Positions 44,933 to 55,228 of a stretch of DNA of 64,000 nt are shown here, piece after piece. A program made the position numbers and the translations under genes. The notes below the pieces were generated by a model. The model made no database searches and was not told the origin of the DNA. It worked only from the letters and a program-made list of their open reading frames with translations. Location of the stretch: the NCBI RefSeq assembly GCF_013359755.1, contig NZ_JABMCJ010000092.1:405825-469824 (forward strand). The letters run 5' to 3'. The DNA is from Tardiphaga robiniae. GTDB lineage: Bacteria > Pseudomonadota > Alphaproteobacteria > Rhizobiales > Xanthobacteraceae. Numbering within the stretch: the stretch's first letter is position 1; each line of letters begins with the position of its first letter.

Positions 44933-46146
44933 CTCACCTTGCGTCTGCTGGCGACCTCAAGGCCGAACAGCGCCAGCGCAATCAGCGATGCACCGATGCC
45001 GATCAGTGCGATCATCGACGTGCCGCCTGATGCCACCGCAAATCCGCTAAAGCCCGAGCCGACTGCGCCGCCGAAGAAGGCGCAAGCGAGAAACAGCGCG
45101 TTGAGCCGGCTGCGGATATGGCCGGCGAGGGCATAGATCGCGCGTTGTCCGGCAACGACATTACCCTGCGTGCCGGCATCGATCAGGATGCCCGCGATCA
45201 CGAACAGCGTCACGGCCGTCGCGCCGCCGGTGTGGCCGCCGATCCAGGTCAGCACGAAACTCACCAGCACCAGCAGCATCGCAGTGACGGTCACGAGATC
45301 GCCGCGGCCGCGATCGGCGAGGCGTCCCGCAAGCGGGGCCACCAATGCGCCGCCGGCGCCCGACAGCAGGAAGGCCGACATGGCGATATGGCCGAACGAG
45401 AACGGCGGCTGGTCCAGCACCAGCGGCATCGCCGTCCAGAATAGGCTGAAGGATCCATAGAGCAGACATTGATAGGCCGAGCGCTGTTGCAGCACCCGCG
45501 TGGTCAGCATCAGGTCCCACAGCGAGTGGATCAGCGTCGCATAGGTCAACTCATGCTTCGGTTGCCGCCGTGGCAGCGCGATCACCATCAGCACGAATAC
45601 GCCGCACATCAGCACCGCGGACATCACGAACACCGCGCGCCAGCCGAACGAGCCGGCCACCATGGTGGCCAGCGGCCGCGACAGCAGGATGCCGAACAAG
45701 AGCCCGCTCATCACGGTGCCGACGATCTGCCCGCGCCGTTGCTCCGGCGCCAGATGCGCCACCACCGGCAGGATCATCTGCGTGCCCACGGCGGCGACGC
45801 CGAGCAGCAGGGTCGAGGCGATGAAGATCGCTGCAGTGGGTGCGGCTGCGGCGATCAGCAGGCTCACGATCAGGCTGCCCAGTGTGATCAGGATCAGCCG
45901 TTTGTTCTCGACGAGATCGCCGAGCGGCACCAGGAACAGCAGGCCCAGCACATAGCCGAACATCACCATGGTCAGCATGATGCCTGCCGACGACAGGTCT
46001 AGCCCGAAGCTCTCGCTGATCGGCCCCACCAGCGGCTGCGCGTAATAGATATTGGCGACGGTGACGCCGCAGGCGACGGCAAAGGAAAAAATCAGCCAGC
46101 CGCCGGGACCGGAGTCGCGGGCGGGATGTTCGGACGATGAGGACAT
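44929..46146 (-). CDS. MFS transporter
   Basis: I start at ATG 46146 (405 residues, MSSSSEHPARD); the 74 open codons upstream lie over a dispersed repeat. Twelve membrane helices can be drawn, with the motif GYVLGLLFLVPLGDLVENKR (motif A-like) after helix 2 and AVACGVTVANIYYAQPLVGP in helix 1. It resembles YnfM-like exporters of the DHA1 type. Substrate unknown. Confidence 0.87.
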   Translation of the reverse strand: MSSSSEHPARDSGPGGWLIFSFAVACGVTVANIYYAQPLVGPISESFGLDLSSAGIMLTMVMFGYVLGLLFLVPLGDLVENKRLILITLGSLIVSLLIAAAAPTAAIFIASTLLLGVAAVGTQMILPVVAHLAPEQRRGQIVGTVMSGLLFGILLSRPLATMVAGSFGWRAVFVMSAVLMCGVFVLMVIALPRRQPKHELTYATLIHSLWDLMLTTRVLQQRSAYQCLLYGSFSLFWTAMPLVLDQPPFSFGHIAMSAFLLSGAGGALVAPLAGRLADRGRGDLVTVTAMLLVLVSFVLTWIGGHTGGATAVTLFVIAGILIDAGTQGNVVAGQRAIYALAGHIRSRLNALFLACAFFGGAVGSGFSGFAVASGGTSMIALIGIGASLIALALFGLEVASRRKVS

Positions 46147-46336
46147 GGAGGCTTTCGGGCAGGCGGGGCGGTGGGAGAGATATGGCGCATGTGATGCCAT
46201 GCCAGAAGTGCGGCGTCTTGAATGGGAGCCATGCAGGTTGGATGTTCGGGCAGGGCTGGAGACCGCTATGGCCGCGGCCGCTCGAGGGAAATAGGGGCGG
46301 GGAGAGGGGGGCGGAACGGTCCTTCTGAGCAATTCC

Positions 46337-46424
46337 TCGTCATTGCGAGGAGCGTAGCGACGAAGCAATCCAGAAAGCCAAAGGCAAGAACTGGATTGCT
46401 TCGCTTCGCTCGCAATGACGGGCG
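46337..46424. repeat. CGTCATTGCGAGGAGCG dispersed repeat
   Basis: A near-perfect inverted repeat starts CGTCATTGCGAGGAGCGTAGCGA and ends with its complement TTCGCTCGCAATGACG; AAGCAATCCAG / CTGGATTGCTT are inner arms. This repeat kind is found in many proteobacteria between genes. It lies downstream of brnA. Confidence 0.8.
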
Positions 46425-46426
46425 GA

Positions 46427-46750
46427 CTATGCCCGTTTCTTGGTCTTCGGCTTGGCCTTCTGCAGCATGTAAGACCGCAGCACCGCGTTCATTCGGCCCT
46501 GATAGCCATCGCCCTCGCTCTTGAAGAAATCCAGCACGTCTTCGTCGATGCGGATGGAGATGGCCTTCTTCTTGGCGGGAATGACGAGGACAGCTTTGGA
46601 CCAATCGATATTCTCGAATTCCTTCCAATCGGGATCATTGGCAATCGCGGTTTCGATGTCCTTCTCCGTCAACGCGTCGAAACGCGCCCAGTCAGTCTTT
46701 CCCTTGCGGCGATCGCCCCATTGTCGCGTTACGATATGCTCTTTCTTCAT
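46427..46750 (-). CDS. brnA: BrnA-type antitoxin
   Basis: The 107-residue protein has a toxin-neutralising N-terminal half and a C-terminal ribbon-helix-helix (KKAISIRIDEDVLDFFKSEG and RMNAVLRSYMLQ), the BrnA plan, ending in a basic tail (KPKTKKRA). It binds BrnT and represses the operon. The start at 46750 lies 59 bp inside brnT, a longer overlap than the few bases usual in brnTA pairs; a later start codon is not evident without cutting the conserved N-terminus. Confidence 0.88.
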   Translation of the reverse strand: MKKEHIVTRQWGDRRKGKTDWARFDALTEKDIETAIANDPDWKEFENIDWSKAVLVIPAKKKAISIRIDEDVLDFFKSEGDGYQGRMNAVLRSYMLQKAKPKTKKRA

Positions 46751-47024
46751 TTGGTCTCGGATGGCGCGCGGAAATAATCCTGATCAGTTCACTTCGGTGT
46801 GTGAAAATAACCGAAATGATTCGACCATTAGCTTCCCCTATCGCTATCCATCGCTCCTCGTTGTTACGGGGTGAACGCCAGGCAATGATCGGTGAGTAAA
46901 AGATCTCACTTGCCTCTTCAAAAGCAATGTTGTGCTTCTTTAGGTTCGCTTGGCTCTTGAGATTATCCCATTCGAAGCCCGCGGGCTCCAGAGTCTTAAA
47001 TCTCGTGTCGCGTTCGGCCGTCAT
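46692..47024 (-). CDS. brnT: BrnT-type ribonuclease toxin
   Basis: The 110-residue protein shows the BrnT core: FEWDNLKSQANLKKHNIAFEE split across 17-38, then RWIAIGEANGRIISVIFTHR and IRIISARHPRPNEERAY. BrnT folds like RelE and cuts RNA. The family residues (Lys/His of the KKHNI segment, Arg in ISAR) are kept, so it should be active. It is the promoter-proximal gene of the pair, as in other brnTA operons. Confidence 0.9.
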   Translation of the reverse strand: MTAERDTRFKTLEPAGFEWDNLKSQANLKKHNIAFEEASEIFYSPIIAWRSPRNNEERWIAIGEANGRIISVIFTHRSELIRIISARHPRPNEERAYRNATMGRSPQGKD

Positions 47025-47098
47025 CTGCGCCCCATCGAGAAGAAGTTACAATCTGCATTGCCTTCTCCAAGTTTGGAACTAGCCGTTCAGCGCGATGG

Positions 47099-47130
47099 TT
47101 GTATATACAAAAGTATTTCGTGCTGGTCAA
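47099..47130 (-). promoter_or_regulatory. brnTA promoter with overlapping operator
   Basis: Read on the minus strand, TTGACC (47125-47130) and TATATA (47102-47107) are 17 bp apart. The -10 is embedded in the perfect 12-bp palindrome TTGTATATACAA (47099-47110), well placed for repression by the ribbon-helix-helix antitoxin. The message would start about 70 bp before brnT. Confidence 0.7.
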
Positions 47131-47143
47131 GGCTTAGTGGATA

Positions 47144-47701
47144 TCAAACCGCCACCTTCACCACCCGCACGTCGACCTCGCGCTCCACATAGCTCCATTC
47201 TTCCGTCTCGCGCAGGCCGCCGACGAGATCCTCGAATTCCTGCGCGTGTTCCGGCGCATATTCGAACCAGGTGAGGAAATCGAACGGCTCGCCGAGATCG
47301 CGGGAATGGTAGAGCTGACGCGCGATGGCGGGCAGGTATTTCAGGCTGTCGGCGATATGGCGGGATTTGTCTTCGAAGATGCGGCGGCGCTCGTTCTGGG
47401 TCATGTCCCACCACGCTGCGTTCTTCCTGATGGGGATCAGCGCGCCATGGGTTGCCTCAGGTCGGCCGAGCCCGGCCTGTGCCGCAACCAGTGCGATCTT
47501 CTCGGTGCGTTCGACATAGCGGACATGGCTGGCGACGCCGGCGAGGCGCCAGGATGTCTGCGACGGCAGCAGCGGCAGCGAGATGGCGTCGGCATGGGTG
47601 ATGGACAGCGCCGCAACGGGTTTGAGCGTCTCGCCCTTGACGGGCGAGATCGAGATCACCTGCCATGCACCGGTATTTCCGCCGCGGAATGTCGTGAACA
47701 T
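47144..47701 (-). CDS. cld: Lineage-II (short, dimeric) chlorite dismutase
   Basis: The 185-residue haem protein matches the short dimeric chlorite dismutases best known from Nitrobacter winogradskyi. The segments ASHVRYVERTEKIALVAAQ (58-76) and FLTWFEYAPEHA (142-153) are family signatures. The proximal haem ligand is His115 (DKSRHIADSL) and the distal arginine that chlorite-degrading enzymes need is Arg128 (AIARQLYH), so O-O bond formation from chlorite should be possible. There is no signal peptide, so it acts in the cytoplasm. No perchlorate or chlorate reductase genes are near. Confidence 0.9.
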   Translation of the reverse strand: MFTTFRGGNTGAWQVISISPVKGETLKPVAALSITHADAISLPLLPSQTSWRLAGVASHVRYVERTEKIALVAAQAGLGRPEATHGALIPIRKNAAWWDMTQNERRRIFEDKSRHIADSLKYLPAIARQLYHSRDLGEPFDFLTWFEYAPEHAQEFEDLVGGLRETEEWSYVEREVDVRVVKVAV

Positions 47702-48082
47702 GGAATATGAGAGCGTGGAACCGGGGTGAGTTCAAGCAAATTGACACAAACTCGTCATTCCGGCGTCGCGCAGCGCCAGCCGCACGCGAACCTCAGCCAT
47801 TCCAATTATCCCGAGATGTTCATCGTCGCTCGCTTCCCAGTGTCCAGTCGCGATGAACACAACGGGATTCCGGGTTCGCCCGCGCAAAAGATGCGCGCGC
47901 GCCCCGGAATGACGAGCTTTATTTTCGCCTGTGAATAGCGGGCGCAAGAACCGCAGGTTCAAATCTGCTCCCGGAAAACCTATATCCATGGTCGGCTGGG
48001 CCAAGGCTCATGGGCTAAAGCCCAAAAGGCTCACATCCGAGCCCGCAACACTTACCTAACCCGATCGCACGATAACTGCCCC
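47702..48082. other. Intergenic stretch between cld and dnaG
   Basis: Both flanking genes start here, in opposite directions. A dispersed repeat of the GTCATTCCGG..CCGGAATGAC type covers about 47753-47916. The remaining 150 bp before dnaG contain GGGCTAAAGCCC-like short symmetry near 48011-48022 but no clear promoter hexamers. No coding potential is seen. Confidence 0.6.
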
Positions 48083-50101
48083 ATGCGCTTCACGCCCCAA
48101 TTCCTCGACGATCTGCGCGCCCGGCTTCCGGTTTCGGAAGTCGTGAGCAAGCGCGTCAAGTTGAAGAAGGCAGGGCGTGAGTGGAAGGGCCTGTCGCCGT
48201 TCCAGCAGGAGAAGTCGCCGTCGTTTTTCGTCAATGACGAGAAGGGATTTTACCACGACTTCTCCAGCGGCAAGCACGGCGACATCATCAATTTCGTGAT
48301 GGAGACCGACGGCGCCAGCTTCGTTGAGGCGGTCGAGCGGCTGGCGCAAATGGCAGGCGTCGCGCTGCCGGCGGCGACGCCGGATGCCGCGCGCCACGAG
48401 CAGCGTCGCAAGACGCTGTATGATGTGATGGATCTCGCCGCAAAATTCTTCGCGGAGACGCTGGTGGGGCGCGAGGGCGCCCGTGCGCGCGGCTATCTCG
48501 CCGATCGCGGCATCACGCCCGCGGTGCAGCTCCAGTTCCGCATGGGCTTTGCATCCGAAGATCGTTTCGCGCTGAAGGAATATCTCGGCGCCGCCGGCGT
48601 GCCCGTGAACGACATGGTCGAGGCGGGCCTGCTGATCGGCGGCGAGGACATCCCGGTGCCTTATGATCGCTTTCGCGATCGCGTGATGTTTCCGATTTCC
48701 GATGTGCGCGGACGTATCATCGCCTTTGGCGGCCGCGCCCTGAAGAAGGATGCGCCGGCGAAATATCTGAACTCGCCGGAAACGCCGCTGTTTCACAAGG
48801 GCGACAATCTCTACAACCTGCCGATGGCGCGGAAGGCCGCCCATGACGGCGCGCCGCTGGTGGTGGTCGAAGGCTATGTCGACGTCATCGCCATGGTCGG
48901 CGTCGGCTTTCCCGGTGCGGTCGCGCCGCTCGGCACGGCGCTGACCGAGAACCAGTTGCAGTTGCTCTGGAAGATGGCCGACGAGCCGATCCTGTGTTTC
49001 GACGGCGACAAGGCCGGCCAGAAGGCGGCATGGCGCGCGGCGGAGCTGGCGCTGCCGCATCTCAAGCCCGGCAAGAGTCTGCGTTTTGCGCTGCTGCCCG
49101 AAGGGCAGGACCCCGACGACCTCGCGCGCTCCGGCGGCCGCGCGGCGATCGAGGATGTGATGGCGGCGGCGGGCACGCTGTCGGATCTGATCTGGGCGCG
49201 CGAGATCGCCGGCGGCACCTTCGCGACGCCGGAGCGCCGCGCGGCGCTGGAGGCTCGGATCAACGAATTGTCGAACGGCATCCGCGACGATGTCGTGAAG
49301 AAATACTACCGCCAGGACATGACCGAGCGGCTGCAGCGCGCCTTCGGCACCGGCCCAAAAAACTACGGCGGTAACAACGGTGGCCGCGGTGGCTTCCAGC
49401 AGGGTGGCGGAGGCGGCGGTTTTGCCCGTTCCCCGCGTCCGTTTACCCCCGGTCCAGCGGGGCGAATCAGTGGCGGCGGGCGGGGCGGGGCCAATGCGGG
49501 ACCCCAGACCATCCAGCGCGGGCCCTATCAGGTGGTCAGTCCACAGCTTGCGACCTCGTCGATCATGCGCGGCCAGCGCAGCGCCATTTCGAGGCGCGAG
49601 GCGCTGATCGTGCAGTCGCTGATCAACCATCCCTGGCTGCTGCATGACCGGCTGGAGGAGGTGGCGGCACTGGAACTCGCCCATCCCGAGATGCACCGGC
49701 TGCGTGCCGGGATCATCGCGGCCTTTGCCCATGAGCATCATCACGGCGATGAGGCCGAGCAAAGTGAACAAATGCGTTCAGATCTGGTTAAAGCTGGATA
49801 TTCCGAGCAATTACAACACGTTGAGCAGGCGGTTACCACTCAGGCGGTGTGGGCGGCGCGGCCTGGTGCGGCCCGCGAGGATGTTCTTTCCACCTGGACG
49901 CAGCTCGTTGCCTTGCATCGCCAGTGGCACTCATTACTTAGGGAGCTTAAAGACGCGGAGCTTGCTCTGGGCGCAGAAGCGAGCGAAACGAACTACGGCT
50001 GGTTGCGCGATGTGAAGGCCCGGTTGGCTGAGGTCGACGGGATCGAGGCGCTGATCGAGGGGTTCGGAGAATCCTCGGGGCGGTTCCAGCGCAGTTCGTG
50101 A
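48083..50101 (+). CDS. dnaG: DNA primase with altered zinc-binding site
   Basis: The 672-residue protein is replicative primase, making RNA primers at the fork with DnaB. Order: zinc-binding-type domain 1-95, RNA polymerase core with Toprim motifs (VVEGYVDVIAM about 260, CFDGDKAGQKAA about 308), a Gly-rich linker 430-480, and a helicase-interaction domain at the end. In the first domain all four zinc ligands of the canonical CPxH...CxxC site are replaced: Ser38, Gln41, Asp59, Ser62, though spacing and surrounding residues (EKSPSFFVN, GKHGDIINF) are kept. It is followed by rpoD, the usual neighbour. Confidence 0.95.
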   Translation: MRFTPQFLDDLRARLPVSEVVSKRVKLKKAGREWKGLSPFQQEKSPSFFVNDEKGFYHDFSSGKHGDIINFVMETDGASFVEAVERLAQMAGVALPAATPDAARHEQRRKTLYDVMDLAAKFFAETLVGREGARARGYLADRGITPAVQLQFRMGFASEDRFALKEYLGAAGVPVNDMVEAGLLIGGEDIPVPYDRFRDRVMFPISDVRGRIIAFGGRALKKDAPAKYLNSPETPLFHKGDNLYNLPMARKAAHDGAPLVVVEGYVDVIAMVGVGFPGAVAPLGTALTENQLQLLWKMADEPILCFDGDKAGQKAAWRAAELALPHLKPGKSLRFALLPEGQDPDDLARSGGRAAIEDVMAAAGTLSDLIWAREIAGGTFATPERRAALEARINELSNGIRDDVVKKYYRQDMTERLQRAFGTGPKNYGGNNGGRGGFQQGGGGGGFARSPRPFTPGPAGRISGGGRGGANAGPQTIQRGPYQVVSPQLATSSIMRGQRSAISRREALIVQSLINHPWLLHDRLEEVAALELAHPEMHRLRAGIIAAFAHEHHHGDEAEQSEQMRSDLVKAGYSEQLQHVEQAVTTQAVWAARPGAAREDVLSTWTQLVALHRQWHSLLRELKDAELALGAEASETNYGWLRDVKARLAEVDGIEALIEGFGESSGRFQRSS

Positions 50102-50381
50102 AGCAACTTTGCTGCGGATGGTGCCCGGGCAAACCGCGAAAAGACTCGCCAAACCCATGGTTTGGCTGCAAAAACAGGGTTAATCCGGGCTTAAGGCTCT
50201 CCACGTTAAGGGTCTGGGCTTAAGTAGTGAAAACCGCGAAGACGACGTCGGGGGTGGCGATGGATATGCGCCGCCCTTTGTGCGTCAAGCGGTGACGATG
50301 ATTGGATCGGGGCGCTTGCGTCCCCTGGATTGATAGCGGGGCGGTGACGCCCCCGGCGTGAGCGCGTTTCAGGAGCATTGA

Positions 50382-52511
<2,130 letters not shown>

Positions 52512-52543
52512 CGGTCGCTGTCGATCATTCGATCCTTCTGATG

Positions 52544-52570
52544 ATGCCCGGCCTCGCGCCGGGCATTTTT
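52544..52570 (+). terminator. rpoD terminator
   Basis: ATGCCCGGC and GCCGGGCAT form a 9-bp stem with loop CTCGC, followed by TTTT. It starts 32 bp after the rpoD stop. Confidence 0.9.
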
Positions 52571-52641
52571 GTTTTGCAGGCCGTCGCTCGCAGGACCGCG
52601 AGCTTGCCCGTGCGCGGCGCCGCTGCAACTGGAGCGGGCGG

Positions 52642-53343
52642 TTAGCGCTCGTTCTGCGACAGTTGCTGCAGGTGCTCCGGCGGAATCGGCTTGTCTATCA
52701 CTTGGCCGGCAATGGCGCGCGCTGTTGTTGGCCAGCGCGTCGCAATCAGCCGGTCCTTGGCGACCCTGGCAATGCTCACGGAGTTTGACTGATTACCGCC
52801 CAACACACGATAGGCGTCCTTGTCCTCGCCGTCATAGAAGCCGACGTGACCCAGCCCGCTCGACTTGCTGACGCGCCAGAACACCAGAATCGCGCCGTCA
52901 ACGGGTTTGTCGATCGGCTGGCCGAACTTCGCCCACTGGCGCGCGCCCAGCGGATTGGTCGGCAGTGGCTCGGAGGGCAACGTCGCGCCAGCGCAATGGG
53001 CGACGAAGAGGCCGCACCAGGGAATGTCGTCGTCGCCATAGGGGATGCCGAGTTCGGTGGCCCAGTTGAGGATGGTGCGGTTAGAGCCGCGCCCGGTCAC
53101 TTCTCGCGTTCCCATCAGGCGACGGGCTTCATCCATCCAGACCATCCCGTTGCTGGTCGCGGCAGGTTCGTTGAGCACGATCAGGTTTTCCAGATCCGGT
53201 GTCAGGATTCCATCGGCGGTCAGGCCCTGGCGAGTCTGGAATTCCTGCACGGCCGCCAGCGTCATGCGCCCCCAGATGCCGTCCAGCGGACCCGGATAGT
53301 ATCCTTGCGCTTTCAGCGAGCGTTGCATTTTCAACAGATCCAT
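52642..53343 (-). CDS. Peptidoglycan-binding TIGR02594-type hydrolase
   Basis: The 233-residue protein has an N-terminal PG_binding_1 domain (LLKMQRSLKAQGYYPGPLDG, 3-22, through about 60) and a C-terminal NlpC/P60-CHAP-like domain of the TIGR02594 kind. The probable catalytic Cys is in DIPWCGLFVAHCAG and the His in GLGHVGFYDGED. No signal peptide is visible, as in phage-type endolysins, which this family resembles. It has a strong AAGGAGGAG ribosome site, lies inside the rpoD-repeat insert and is convergent with rpoD. Confidence 0.8.
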   Translation of the reverse strand: MDLLKMQRSLKAQGYYPGPLDGIWGRMTLAAVQEFQTRQGLTADGILTPDLENLIVLNEPAATSNGMVWMDEARRLMGTREVTGRGSNRTILNWATELGIPYGDDDIPWCGLFVAHCAGATLPSEPLPTNPLGARQWAKFGQPIDKPVDGAILVFWRVSKSSGLGHVGFYDGEDKDAYRVLGGNQSNSVSIARVAKDRLIATRWPTTARAIAGQVIDKPIPPEHLQQLSQNER

Positions 53344-53403
53344 CGCAACTCCTCCTTGTTGGTTCTGATCCTCACTGGTGGGAATGGCTTGGCGTGGCTT
53401 CAG

Positions 53404-54735
53404 TCAGGGTGGCGACGTTGCCGACGACTTGCTGTAAATCCACTCTTCGCCGAGCTTCTTCCGGATCTCGTTCCAGAGTTGCCGCAGACGATGCACGTGG
53501 AGGTCGTCGGCCATCACCATGACGGCGTGGCGGATGCTGGGAATGTCGAGTTCGGGAGCAGTCTCCGCGGTGGCGGCTTTTTTGGTAATGAGGCCGCGCT
53601 GGGCTGGGGCCGCGTCGGAGAAAACGACGCTGCCGATCATGTGGACATAGGCGTCTGGCGCTCCATCGCCAAGCACCGCCCGTTCCAGATCAAGAATGGT
53701 CCGAATATTGTGCTTCTTCAGCTCGAAAAAGATCCGCGGCCCGACGACGAGGCACAGTTGCGCCTGTAACACCCAGTCGAATGACTGGTAGAGCCCGTAA
53801 GGGGTCTCGACAAATAGCAGGATCGGATTGGCGGTCGCGAGATTTTGAATGTCGACAATATTGGTCTCTTCGAGACGATAGCGGGTGTCGTAATCGATAC
53901 CGTCGATGACCTCGATCGGAACGGTCGCCGCCGATTTCAGTACTTCGCTGTCGATCGGTTTGAGGTAGTTGATCTGTAGGTATCGTATCAGTGTCACCAT
54001 GCCGAAGTCGGGCACGTATCCTGCGACAAAGGCGATGGCGAGCCACAAGCGCAGCGATGTTTCGGCGGGCGCGCCCGGCGCCAATTGGATCAGGTTCGAC
54101 AGATAGGGAGTGCCGCTCAATGTGCGATACAACAGGAGGGCAATGATCGCGCCACCGATGAGATGGACCGCTGAACGCAGCCAGGTAATCGGGTTCAGTT
54201 CGAAATTCATGACCGCACGCAACAGTAGCCGCAGCGTGAACAGATAGCCGCCAAGGAACGCCGCGCCGACGATCGAGGCGGAGTTCAGGAGCTTCGCCGT
54301 CAGATCTGCTCCAGTGACCTGCTCATCGGTCCAGAACAGAGTGGGGACGATCAGTCGTCCGCCGCATGTCCCGTCGGAAATCAGCGCGCAGATGGGTACG
54401 ATCAGCAACAAAAAACCGGCGATCGAAAACAGCAGATAAGGCACGGCCGACAGCAGTAATGTGCGTGTGCGTGTAAGTGAGGCGGCGGCGAGCTGGCTGT
54501 CGTGGTTGGACAGTTCACTACCAGGAGCATTGCGTAGTTCAGACGATCGCACGCCATATTTGTTGCGGGCAAATTCAATCGTCGGAATGTCGGGATTGTC
54601 CTTGAATAGCGTCTCAAGGAGATCCGTCAACATCGTGCTTCGGCGCCGCCGAATGACCTCGCGCATGACAAGCAATGTCAGCGGTATGACGATAGCCACA
54701 ACGGCTGCGAAGAGACCCCATGCGTATGTACTCAT
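53404..54735 (-). CDS. Multi-pass membrane protein with soluble C-terminal domain, unknown
   Basis: The ATG at 54735 (443 residues; a GTG lies one codon upstream) begins a protein with five or so membrane helices: 6-24, 92-114, 150-170, 188-205 and 228-245. A soluble part follows from about 265 to the end. In it, RYRLEETNIVDIQNLATANP and FFELKKHNIRTILDLE look like paired helix-hairpin-helix-type turns (I-x-T-I-x-D-L). I do not recognise the family. It is transcribed 60 bp ahead of the peptidoglycan hydrolase gene, and both are bounded by rpoD 3' repeats, so they probably arrived together. G+C is lower than in neighbours. Confidence 0.75.
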   Translation of the reverse strand: MSTYAWGLFAAVVAIVIPLTLLVMREVIRRRRSTMLTDLLETLFKDNPDIPTIEFARNKYGVRSSELRNAPGSELSNHDSQLAAASLTRTRTLLLSAVPYLLFSIAGFLLLIVPICALISDGTCGGRLIVPTLFWTDEQVTGADLTAKLLNSASIVGAAFLGGYLFTLRLLLRAVMNFELNPITWLRSAVHLIGGAIIALLLYRTLSGTPYLSNLIQLAPGAPAETSLRLWLAIAFVAGYVPDFGMVTLIRYLQINYLKPIDSEVLKSAATVPIEVIDGIDYDTRYRLEETNIVDIQNLATANPILLFVETPYGLYQSFDWVLQAQLCLVVGPRIFFELKKHNIRTILDLERAVLGDGAPDAYVHMIGSVVFSDAAPAQRGLITKKAATAETAPELDIPSIRHAVMVMADDLHVHRLRQLWNEIRKKLGEEWIYSKSSATSPP

Positions 54736-54863
54736 CACGCAACGCTCCTACCCCTGAAAGCATGATGCGGAGGGGTCCGAGAAATGTCAATCTATGGTTG
54801 TGTTTTTTGCTCGTGTCGCGTTATAGCGCGTTAGGCCATATTTCTGAGCACATCAGGTGCCAG

Positions 54864-55038
54864 GCGCGTGCTGCGCATGCGCTTCGGCATCGGCATGAAC
54901 ACCGACCACACGCTGGAAGAAGTCGGCCAGCAGTTCTCGGTGACGCGCGAACGTATCCGTCAGATCGAAGCCAAGGCGCTGCGCAAGCTCAAGCACCCGT
55001 CGCGGTCGCGCAAGCTGCGCTCGTTCCTGGATAACTAA
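54864..55038 (+). pseudogene. Displaced 3' fragment of rpoD
   Basis: The fragment keeps the frame for the last 57 or so residues of RpoD (from [11 protein letters not shown] through RSFLDN and the stop at 55036-55038) but has no start, no ribosome site and no upstream sigma domains. The nucleotide differences from rpoD are synonymous. It therefore was a working gene end until recently, or came from a related genome's working rpoD. Confidence 0.9.
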
Positions 55039-55096
55039 CGGTCGCTGTCGATCACTCGATCCTTCTGATGATGCCCGGCCTCGCGCCGGGCATTTT
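54864..55096. repeat. Direct repeat copy 2: rpoD 3' end plus terminator
   Basis: Offset from copy 1 is a constant 2527 bp, with no gaps. The terminator hairpin is also present (55071-55096). Sequence outside the repeat is unrelated on both sides. Confidence 0.92.
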
Positions 55097-55153
55097 CGTG
55101 TGTGCGTGCCGTGCTTTCACGCGCTCGTTGCCAGGGTACGTGGCCGCAAATAT

Positions 55154-55168
55154 GTTCATGATTTGTTC
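55154..55168. promoter_or_regulatory. LexA-type box GTTC-N7-GTTC
   Basis: GTTC-ATGATTT-GTTC fits the alphaproteobacterial LexA direct-repeat pattern. No gene starts next to it: the nearest feature rightwards is the 3' end of the LytTR gene, and leftwards the rpoD fragment. The same 16-mer, including the spacer, is at 63601. Confidence 0.4.
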
Positions 55169-55228
55169 TGTTCGTCAAGAGGCTTTGTGTCGCGTGTGTC
55201 CTTCGCCCGCCGCGGAGCGGATGGCGGA

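Noticed and set aside
18060..47920. GTCATG and CCTCTCCCC palindromes as possible attachment sites
   Set aside because: They are dispersed intergenic repeats found between ordinary genes throughout the window and do not bound any island here.
48056..49771. Open frame of 571 codons on the minus strand across dnaG
   Set aside because: Shadow frame: Arg/His/Gln-rich composition, no ribosome site, and fully within the conserved primase gene.
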